Of a stretch of 64,000 nucleotides of DNA, positions 7,043-13,786 are shown piece after piece (the first letter of the stretch is position 1; each line of letters begins with the position of its first letter). The notes under the pieces are model-generated. The model was not told the origin of the DNA. It searched no databases and was given only the letters and a program-made list of their open reading frames with translations. The position numbers and the translations under genes were made by a program. Source of the stretch: Lachnospiraceae bacterium (lineage in GTDB: Bacteria; Bacillota; Clostridia; Lachnospirales; Lachnospiraceae); NCBI GenBank assembly GCA_015058015.1, contig SVDM01000001.1, positions 248,001 through 312,000 on the forward strand, read 5' to 3'.

Positions 7043-7735
7043 CTAGATATTATAATTGCGGGCTCCGAATATACCGGTGCCTACTCTTACCATAGTTGCG
7101 CCCTCTTCAATGGCAACTTCATAATCTCCTGTCATTCCCATTGAAAGAACTCCCATACAAATATTATCAATGTTTTGACTTTCTATGTCAACCGCTAATT
7201 TCCGCAAGGTTCTAAAGACCTGGCGGTTATCTTCGGGGTCATCCACGTAGGGGGCGATGGTCATAAGTCCTTTTACGTGAATCCGGGGTAATTTGGCAAT
7301 TTCTTTAATAAGACTAAGGGTCTCCTCGGTTGCCAGGCCGAATTTGCTTTCTTCTTCGGCGACATTTACTTCCACAAGAATATCAACATCACAGTTCTTC
7401 TTGACTGCTTCTTCGCTTATTGCTACAGCCAGTCTGAGGGAATCGACGGAATGAATCAGCTCAACCTTGTCCACTATGTATTTTACTTTATTTCGCTGCA
7501 GATGGCCAATCATGTGCCAATGAACGTCCTTAGGCATCTGAGGAAGCTTTTCGGTAATCTCTTGAACTTTATTCTCACCGAAATACCTCTCTCCCGCCTC
7601 ATATGCCTCTATAAGGTCCGGTATCGGTTTGGTCTTACTCACTGATATCAATGTGACTTCAGACACGTCTCGACCTGCCCTCTCACATGCAGCGGCTATT
7701 TTCTTTCTTACTTCTTTAATGTTATCCTTAATCAT
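7043..7735 (-). CDS. ylmE: YggS/YlmE-family PLP homeostasis protein
   Basis: A 230-residue member of the YBL036C/YggS (PLPBP) family, a pyridoxal-phosphate-binding TIM barrel without known catalytic activity, involved in PLP and amino-acid homeostasis. The PLP lysine lies in LISVSKTKP (about residue 34). Further family motifs are FGENKVQE, WHMIGHLQRNKVK, GLMTIAP and LSMGMTGDYEVAIEEG. It precedes sepF by 21 bases, the classic ylmE-sepF order. Confidence 0.95.
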   Translation of the reverse strand: MIKDNIKEVRKKIAAACERAGRDVSEVTLISVSKTKPIPDLIEAYEAGERYFGENKVQEITEKLPQMPKDVHWHMIGHLQRNKVKYIVDKVELIHSVDSLRLAVAISEEAVKKNCDVDILVEVNVAEEESKFGLATEETLSLIKEIAKLPRIHVKGLMTIAPYVDDPEDNRQVFRTLRKLAVDIESQNIDNICMGVLSMGMTGDYEVAIEEGATMVRVGTGIFGARNYNI

Positions 7736-7754
7736 ACTCTAATCCTTAATTCTT

Positions 7755-9122
7755 TTAATGTATTATCTGGTCTTCCTTAACGGAACTGCCGTCAAGGGCA
7801 ATATAATCGTATTTTTTAACGCCGTAAGTGGAATTGGGCGAGATTATACAATACTCGTTATTCTCGTCTAGAACCGTGACACTGTTGAATATGGCATAGC
7901 CCTTGTTAATGTTGTATACACCGTTTATAGAGGCTGTGGCGCCTACCGTAAATGTCTCTGATGTATTGGCTTTAACCAGTCTTATACCTGATTCAAAGGT
8001 GTTCATATCCACATAACAATTCTTATCATCCGAGAATATGATTCTGGCGTCCACAAATTCCACACTGCCACCGTCGTTACCGCCTTTTTCTTTTAAGAAT
8101 CCGTTGCCTCCGGAGGAACCACCTTGGGTTAGAAAATCCTTGGGGATGGTATAGAAATTCTTGCTTACTAAGGCACTCTTGGGAACTTTAAGACCTGAAG
8201 CTCCTGAAGTCTGCACTTCAATCTTGACATATCTGTCTCCCGCATAACGAATGGCGGAATTGGGAATGTTTAATACCAGGAACTTGCTGCCCTCACGGTT
8301 AATAATGTTGAAATTAACCCAGGCAAATTGGGAATCATCCGTAAATCTTATCTGTATACTCTTTTGATCTTTTATTTTTTCTTCAAATTTGTCGTCTATC
8401 TCCATAACCAGATTCCAGTTTTCATCGGTTATAAGCTTATATACCACATCTCCGCTGTTAATCTTTTCAACGGCTCTGGAATTCTTTTTTTCAGTTTTAT
8501 GATTTTTTACCATATCCTTGGTGAAATTATCAAGGGTAACGTCTTCCATACCATCATAGGAATATACTATAATGCCGTCGGTTTCGGCTTTAACTATGGA
8601 GAATTTGGAAGTATCGATTTTGTTATTATTAACTGCAAACATGCTAAGAGAGTCAAGTATATCAGCTTCCATACTCATCTTAAAATCGTAAACCTTTGAG
8701 AAGGCGGTTGAGTTAAAGTTTTGCTTAAAGCTGTTAATATTACCGAGAAAGTATTCAAAATCCTTATCGGATAGGTTGGATTCATCGGTGCTGATATTTG
8801 CCAGAGCGGCCTTTAGAGTGCCCGTCTCGTCTAAGGTGTAGACGGTTTCTCCATAACCTACTTTACTGTTTTCTCTCACAAAAAGCTGCAAGGCACCTGA
8901 ACGATCTGCCTTAAACACTTTCTCCTGTCTTATGGCAAGAGCGTTAAAAGTAACATTGTCGGAAAGTGAACCGGAATTAACTACATAAGAGGATACATTA
9001 CCGTTTTTTAAGAACCTGAAGATTCCAAAGGCAAGAAAATAAAGGAATATCATACCGAAGATGAATATTCCCATATTAAACTTGATTGGTTTTTTATATT
9101 TACGAATGTTACTGCCTGACAA
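7755..9122 (-). CDS. HlyD-like membrane protein of the ylm cluster
   Basis: A 455-residue protein: short basic cytoplasmic end, one membrane helix at about residues 19-38, then a large extracellular part that begins like an HlyD/membrane-fusion protein (biotinyl-lipoyl-like half-motif SGALQLFVRENSKVGYGETVYTL) and ends in beta-rich segments with a low-complexity Gly/Ser loop (GGSSGGNGFL). The TTG at 9122 is used because AGGACGG lies eight bases before it and the alternative upstream ATG lies inside a terminator hairpin. It has no ABC transporter partner here, so an export-adaptor role is doubtful; the place before ylmE-sepF suggests a link to the envelope or division. Confidence 0.75.
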   Translation of the reverse strand: MSGSNIRKYKKPIKFNMGIFIFGMIFLYFLAFGIFRFLKNGNVSSYVVNSGSLSDNVTFNALAIRQEKVFKADRSGALQLFVRENSKVGYGETVYTLDETGTLKAALANISTDESNLSDKDFEYFLGNINSFKQNFNSTAFSKVYDFKMSMEADILDSLSMFAVNNNKIDTSKFSIVKAETDGIIVYSYDGMEDVTLDNFTKDMVKNHKTEKKNSRAVEKINSGDVVYKLITDENWNLVMEIDDKFEEKIKDQKSIQIRFTDDSQFAWVNFNIINREGSKFLVLNIPNSAIRYAGDRYVKIEVQTSGASGLKVPKSALVSKNFYTIPKDFLTQGGSSGGNGFLKEKGGNDGGSVEFVDARIIFSDDKNCYVDMNTFESGIRLVKANTSETFTVGATASINGVYNINKGYAIFNSVTVLDENNEYCIISPNSTYGVKKYDYIALDGSSVKEDQIIH

Positions 9123-9140
9123 AATAATTACCGTCCTAAA

Positions 9141-9176
9141 ATAATATACAGGGACCAATGGGTCCCCGTATATTAT
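9141..9176 (-). terminator. Strong hairpin terminator after the P-loop gene
   Basis: ATAATATAC-GGGGACC on the minus strand pairs with GGTCCC-TGTATATTAT across a short loop (arms about 9141-9156 and 9160-9176), followed by TTTTAG. It ends the P-loop gene transcript just before the ribosome site of the HlyD-like gene, so the latter may need read-through or its own promoter. Confidence 0.8.
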
Positions 9177-9185
9177 CTAATACTT

Positions 9186-9614
9186 CTATAAAGAATACAA
9201 TACCTCTGCGTTAGGAATTTCAGGAAGTTCTGCGAGATTCTTTGATAAACTCACTACAAATGATACGTCGTATTTCTCTCCTATCTTAGATAATCGATCA
9301 AGAGCATGCATCATATCGTCTTCATCATCCTTTTGAACCTGAGCCAGTTCCAAGAAGGAATCCAGATGTACGCTTTCAAGATCATGGTCTTGTGAAATGA
9401 TTCCGATTAAGAATCCAAAAAATTCTGAAGAATCAAAAATATCGTATTCTGATAAATCAATCAAGCGTATCTTGTTATTCAAGTCATACATATGCTTGGC
9501 GTTTTTATCCAGATATACGATATTGCCTGTAGCCGTCTTAACTATTGAGTTGACGTTGTCTAAAAGATATTTAGTTTTACCTTTTCCTTTCTCCCCTGTG
9601 ATTAACTGAATCAT
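9186..9614 (-). CDS. Small P-loop NTPase-like protein
   Basis: A 142-residue protein that opens with a Walker A motif, GEKGKGKTKYLL (about residues 7-18). No clear Walker B or sensor motif is seen; a candidate is the acidic end of SVHLDSFLEL. The rest is alpha/beta with a run of acidic residues (KDDEDDMMH). I do not recognise a characterised family, though the fold is presumably a minimal P-loop ATPase. GGAGGAG precedes the ATG. The gene is bounded by terminators on both sides (9141-9176 and 9765-9791), so it appears to be monocistronic. Confidence 0.7.
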   Translation of the reverse strand: MIQLITGEKGKGKTKYLLDNVNSIVKTATGNIVYLDKNAKHMYDLNNKIRLIDLSEYDIFDSSEFFGFLIGIISQDHDLESVHLDSFLELAQVQKDDEDDMMHALDRLSKIGEKYDVSFVVSLSKNLAELPEIPNAEVLYSL

Positions 9615-9764
9615 CGAAATCTCCTCCTTCTAAGTTTTCTGTATTGTATAAGCAATTCAAACATTTTGCACACTTTATACAAAAAAATATCCTTAATGTG
9701 ATTATATTATAGAACATTTACCCAAGAATTACAACATTAAAACCCTAATTATAATAATAAAAAT

Positions 9765-9791
9765 AACCCGACAGTCTCTAACTGCCGAGTT
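9765..9791 (-). terminator. Terminator of the radC-mre-min-dacA operon
   Basis: Minus-strand AACTCGGCAGT (9791-9781), a five-base loop and ACTGTCGGGTT (9775-9765), then ATTTTTATTATTA. It lies 16 bases after the dacA stop and closes the ten-gene operon. Confidence 0.88.
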
Positions 9792-9806
9792 ATAGTTACT
9801 TACATC

Positions 9807-10775
9807 TTATTTCTTAATCAAGTTATTAAACATGCTTGTCATCTCCAGGTATACTGTTCCGGGATCAGCAGTTTTAAGAATGATGGAAATGTACTCTTTG
9901 TTGTAATTATCCTTTGATAAGAGGACCAGACAAGAACCAGCCTCATTGGTGGTTCCGGTCTTAGAACCCATTACAGTAACAGTGGCGGGTAGAAAGGCCT
10001 GCTCTCTGAAGTACCTGTTGGTGGTAGTCCAGGTTAGTTCTCGCTTTTCGCCATCAAGTCCGGTTACGGTTCCGGTATATTCCTTGTGAGAGATTAAATC
10101 TCTGAATTTATCGTTTTTAATAGCCTCATTAAAGATAATGTAGAGGTCATTTAAAGTTGTATAATGATCTTTTTCATGGAGACCATGGGGGTTACAGAAA
10201 TGGGAATGTGTAGCGCCTATTGCTGCAGCCTCCTGATTCATAAGATCAGCAAAAGCCTCTACAGATCCGCTTATGCCTTCTGCTATTGCTATACCGGCAT
10301 CATTACCGGAACAGGTCATAAGCCCGTATAAGGCCTGCTCTAAGCTTATCTTATCTCCCACTTTAAAGCCACATACGCTGGCACCGGGCTCAAGATTTAC
10401 GCATCTTGGACTTACGGTTAAGGTCTGCTTTAAATCACCATGCTTTAAAGCCACATAGGCTGTAAGAATCTTAGTGGTACTTGCAGGATAAAGCTTTAAG
10501 TTAATGTTTTTACTATATAAAATCTTATTATCGGTAATATTGTAAAGGGCGGCGGCTTTAGCCAAAGAGGTTTCCACATTCTCATTCATGAAGTTGATAT
10601 CCCCTATGTCGCCTATTGTTTTTGAAGACCAGGAAACTATTGTGTTTGAAATATCTGAGGCTTTGTTGTTGTCATCAAATATCTTTTTTCCGCATCCTGT
10701 GCCCACTATTACAACTAAAAAGACAAGAATAAGAAAGACAATAGATTTATTAAGCTTTTTATCTGTAGACTTCAC
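9807..10775 (-). CDS. dacA: D-alanyl-D-alanine carboxypeptidase (S11 family), probable lipoprotein
   Basis: A 322-residue serine DD-carboxypeptidase that trims peptidoglycan stem peptides. The three active-site boxes are visible: S-x-x-K as Ser99-Thr-Thr-Lys102 (PASTTK), S-x-N as Ser156-Gly-Asn158, and KTG in GSKTGTTNEAG. The N terminus has a membrane segment ending VGTGC, so Cys28 may be lipidated, although Gly at -3 is not ideal for a lipobox; the usual C-terminal amphipathic anchor of DacA is missing, which fits lipid anchoring. The GTG start overlaps the end of mgsA by 17 bases. Last gene of the elongasome operon. Confidence 0.92.
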   Translation of the reverse strand: MKSTDKKLNKSIVFLILVFLVVIVGTGCGKKIFDDNNKASDISNTIVSWSSKTIGDIGDINFMNENVETSLAKAAALYNITDNKILYSKNINLKLYPASTTKILTAYVALKHGDLKQTLTVSPRCVNLEPGASVCGFKVGDKISLEQALYGLMTCSGNDAGIAIAEGISGSVEAFADLMNQEAAAIGATHSHFCNPHGLHEKDHYTTLNDLYIIFNEAIKNDKFRDLISHKEYTGTVTGLDGEKRELTWTTTNRYFREQAFLPATVTVMGSKTGTTNEAGSCLVLLSKDNYNKEYISIILKTADPGTVYLEMTSMFNNLIKK

Positions 10776-11154
10776 GGAATTCCATATCTCCTCTATCTAA
10801 TGCTTTTATCAGTAATTCCGCTGTAGCGAGGTTAGTGGCAAGCGGAATATTATGGGTATCGCAGAGTCTTACGATGTAATTTACATCAGGCTCATGTGAT
10901 TTTTGAGTAAGAGGATCCCGCAGAAATACAAGCAGATCTATCTGATTCTGCTCAATCTGTGCTCCAAGTTGTTGGGAACCACCCAAATGTCCGGCCAGAA
11001 ACTTATGAACCGACAGGTTGGTAACCTCCTCTATCAGTCTTCCTGTAGTGCCTGTGGCATATAATTCATTCTTGCTTAGTATTCCTTTGTATGCTATGCA
11101 AAAGTTTTGCATAAGTTTCTTTTTGGAATCATGCGCAACCAATCCAATATTCAT
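10759..11154 (-). CDS. mgsA: Methylglyoxal synthase homologue with altered active site
   Basis: A 131-residue MgsA-family protein (dihydroxyacetone phosphate to methylglyoxal plus phosphate). His8-Asp9, the phosphate loop ATGTTGRL (33-40), Asp80 in RDPL, His87 and Asp90 line up with E. coli His19, Asp20, Asp91, His98 and Asp101. The catalytic base Asp71 of E. coli, in GGDQQ, is Ser60 here (GGSQQ) at exactly the conserved spacing. Activity is therefore uncertain. The position after rodA is normal for Clostridia, which argues for orthology. It overlaps dacA by 17 bases. Confidence 0.88.
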   Translation of the reverse strand: MNIGLVAHDSKKKLMQNFCIAYKGILSKNELYATGTTGRLIEEVTNLSVHKFLAGHLGGSQQLGAQIEQNQIDLLVFLRDPLTQKSHEPDVNYIVRLCDTHNIPLATNLATAELLIKALDRGDMEFREVYR

Positions 11155-11179
11155 ACCTTTTCCTCCCGCAATTAAAAAG

Positions 11180-12283
11180 TTAGTACTTCCGCTGTTGAAG
11201 TCCTACATTAAGGACAAGACCAACTCCTATATACAGTGATACAAGGGACGTCAAACCGTAGCTTACAAAGGGAAGAGGTAATCCCGTATTCGGCATAAGT
11301 CCGGTGGTAACACATATATTGAAGAAGCTTTGTACGCCTATAAGTGTGGCAACACCGCAACAAATAAGCTTTCCCTGTAAGTCGTGGGCCTTTTTACCGA
11401 TATGGATACATTCCAATGCAATAAATAACAGCAAAAGAATGATAATGCAACTGCCCACAAAGCCCAGCTCCTCTCCTGTAACAGCAAAGATAAAGTCAGT
11501 CTGGGGCTCAAGAATAAAGTTACCGTTTTTAACGGATGATATCACATTATTGTTAAGTCCTTTTCCAATAAGCTGACCGGAACCGATGGCCATTATGGAG
11601 TTTTGCTGCTGGTAGGCTGTATCGGCATATTTGGAGGGGTCTATCCAGGCCATGATTCTCTTATATTGATAATCATTAAGGAAAGACCTTCCGAAGTTAA
11701 TTGTAACAACAAGAAATACCCCGGCCAGGCCTGCTAAAGCGCCTAGAGAAGCCAGAATAATCTTGCGTTTTAATCCTGCTATATATATCATAACACAGAA
11801 TATAACAGCAACGACAATACTTGTTGATAAATCCGGCTGGCTTTTTATCAAATATAGCGGAATAACCGCCAGAACAATCATGGTTACCAGTACTTTCAGG
11901 TTGCTTAAGGTTTCTTCGTATTTTGAAAATATCTTTGCAAAGAAAATAATAAGCAGTATCTTGGAAAGCTCTGAGGGCTGAAATCTTATGCCTGCGATGT
12001 TAATCCATCTGGTAGCTCCGCCCACGGTGGTTCCGAAAATTCGTACACTTAACAGTAGAACAATATTCAATGCATATATGGGCCAATAGAATTGTAGAAT
12101 AAAGTTATAATCCATAAGGGTTACAACCGCCATTACCGCAAGACCTAAAAACAGTCCAACTATCTGCATAAGTTGTTTTGACTTTGCGGCACTTCCTATA
12201 AGAAGAATACCCAAAAGTGTCAAAGCAACCACCAATATAACAAGTTTGTAATCAAAATCTTTTAATCTGTAGCGTTTAAGCAT
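11180..12283 (-). CDS. rodA: RodA/FtsW-family peptidoglycan glycosyltransferase
   Basis: A 367-residue SEDS protein with about ten membrane segments. Family motifs include GGATRWINI, the RFQPSELSKI stretch, the QPDLSTS segment near the middle, and PHTDFIFAV-like QTDFIFAVTGEELGF; the essential Asp of SEDS enzymes falls in QPDLSTS. It polymerises glycan strands with the class B PBP. In an operon with mreBCD, PBP2 and minCD, RodA (elongation) is a better call than FtsW. Confidence 0.93.
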   Translation of the reverse strand: MLKRYRLKDFDYKLVILVVALTLLGILLIGSAAKSKQLMQIVGLFLGLAVMAVVTLMDYNFILQFYWPIYALNIVLLLSVRIFGTTVGGATRWINIAGIRFQPSELSKILLIIFFAKIFSKYEETLSNLKVLVTMIVLAVIPLYLIKSQPDLSTSIVVAVIFCVMIYIAGLKRKIILASLGALAGLAGVFLVVTINFGRSFLNDYQYKRIMAWIDPSKYADTAYQQQNSIMAIGSGQLIGKGLNNNVISSVKNGNFILEPQTDFIFAVTGEELGFVGSCIIILLLLFIALECIHIGKKAHDLQGKLICCGVATLIGVQSFFNICVTTGLMPNTGLPLPFVSYGLTSLVSLYIGVGLVLNVGLQQRKY

Positions 12284-12301
12284 AGTATTTGCTCCGTATA
12301 T

Positions 12302-13081
12302 CTATTTGTTAAAAAGACGCTTAAATAAGCCCTTTTTAACGGAATATATCTTAATGGGGGTATTGTCCCCGGTTAATCTTAATGCTATATCAAAGAAAGC
12401 CTTACCGGCGTTGGAGCTTTCCTTATTTAGTAACACACCCCTGTTGGTGCTTATTAATACATTCTCATCCTCGGGAACTATTCCGATGATATCAAGCCCT
12501 AAAATATCTCCTATTTCATAAGCCTCTGTCATAGAACCGTTATTTGCCAGATCGTCGCGGTAGCGGTTGACAACAAGAGTGACATCACAGGAATAGTCTC
12601 TTTTCAAGAGACTTTTAATCTTATCAGCATCTCTTACGGAAGATTTAACCTGGGTTGTAAGAAGTATGGCTTTGTCGGCACATGAAGCTGTATTGGCAAA
12701 GCCTTTTTCTATTCCGGCAGGACAATCAAGAAGTATAAAATCGTATGAATCCCTGATGCTGTCTATCAATTCCTTGATCTGTTCCGGGGTAACAGAGTAT
12801 TTATCTGCAGTCTGGGGAGCAGCAAGGAAATAGAGATTGCTGTTTGCTTTACAGGAAATCACAGCTTTATTAATATCGCATCTTTTCTCTATTACATCCA
12901 AAAGATTATATAAGACGCCGTTCTCCATTCCAAGAACAATATCCAGGTTTCTAAGTCCCAAGTCGGTGTCCACAAGGCAGACTTTTTTACCAAGCAGGGA
13001 AAGTGCATATCCCACATTTGCCGTTGCAGTTGTTTTGCCGGCGCCGCCTTTGCCGGATGTAATAAGTATTACCTCTCCCAT
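12302..13081 (-). CDS. minD: Septum site-determining ATPase MinD
   Basis: A 259-residue MinD of the deviant Walker A ParA/MinD class: KGGAGKTTATANVG at the N terminus, LGLRNLDIVLG (switch I), LLDCPAGIE (Walker B, about residue 120) and LVVNRYR. The last residues, KKGLFKRLFNK, form the amphipathic membrane-targeting helix. It recruits MinC to the membrane to block FtsZ assembly. No minE lies between it and rodA (gap 18 bases), so polar control must come from a DivIVA/MinJ-like or other factor elsewhere, or minE is unlinked. Confidence 0.97.
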   Translation of the reverse strand: MGEVILITSGKGGAGKTTATANVGYALSLLGKKVCLVDTDLGLRNLDIVLGMENGVLYNLLDVIEKRCDINKAVISCKANSNLYFLAAPQTADKYSVTPEQIKELIDSIRDSYDFILLDCPAGIEKGFANTASCADKAILLTTQVKSSVRDADKIKSLLKRDYSCDVTLVVNRYRDDLANNGSMTEAYEIGDILGLDIIGIVPEDENVLISTNRGVLLNKESSNAGKAFFDIALRLTGDNTPIKIYSVKKGLFKRLFNK

Positions 13082-13102
13082 TGTCGCTTTCCTTTACGTT
13101 TA

Positions 13103-13774
13103 TTAGTTTGAAATTTCCTCAAAATGAATTCTGTCATCAATGATATATGCTTTGATGCAGGTAGTCTTCTTCTTTTTCTTTTTGAAGAAGGAGGAGCCTT
13201 CGTCCTTTTCGGTATCGGTAATGCCACCGATGGATATTTTGCAATCCTTACAGGTCTCCATAAATACAACTGCATTCTTATTATCAGGATATCCTGCTAC
13301 AATCTCGCCGGCACATTCACCGAACACTGTAACGTCGCTGCCTGATACTATTTTGCCGCTTCGAAGAAGGTTGCCGTATACAACGACTCCAAGAGGAGAA
13401 TCTACGCTGCCTGAAGCTGCAATATCCTTGCGTATTACTGTGGCAAACTTGCGAAGTTCTTCGGGGTCCGGTTCGTCATTTTTAACTACGTCCACAATGT
13501 CTTTGTAATAAGCGATGGTGGACTCGTCTTTGTCTATCAGACAGGCAATATCAAGGGATGTATTGTCGGCAATGGCTTTAAGAAGGTCAACTTGATAATT
13601 GTCTGCCAACTTAACTCCTTCAAAGGATATACCCACTGATGCTCCCTTAAAGAAACTTTCAGATTCTTTAAATTTCGCCACTAGATTGGCCTTGGTTTCT
13701 TCATAATCGGTATAATCACTTATGATTACCGAGATACCATAAGGATTACCCTTTAATACTATGGAATTGGCCAT
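13103..13774 (-). CDS. minC: Septum site-determining protein MinC
   Basis: A 223-residue FtsZ inhibitor. The N-terminal domain (about 1-100) is divergent; the C-terminal beta-helix domain (about 120-215) has the family repeats YGNLLRSGKIVSGSDVTVFGECAGEIVAGYP, then KISIGG. A run of six lysines (FFKKKKKKTT) is inserted near residue 200 and is unusual. It sits 12 bases after PBP2 and 21 bases before minD. Assignment rests on the C-terminal domain and on the neighbouring minD. Confidence 0.92.
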   Translation of the reverse strand: MANSIVLKGNPYGISVIISDYTDYEETKANLVAKFKESESFFKGASVGISFEGVKLADNYQVDLLKAIADNTSLDIACLIDKDESTIAYYKDIVDVVKNDEPDPEELRKFATVIRKDIAASGSVDSPLGVVVYGNLLRSGKIVSGSDVTVFGECAGEIVAGYPDNKNAVVFMETCKDCKISIGGITDTEKDEGSSFFKKKKKKTTCIKAYIIDDRIHFEEISN

Positions 13775-13786
13775 AATACATGCCTC

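Noticed and set aside
13140-13508. A 122-codon plus-strand frame opposite minC
   Set aside because: It is antisense to minC, whose C-terminal domain is clearly recognised; its composition follows from the complementary strand.
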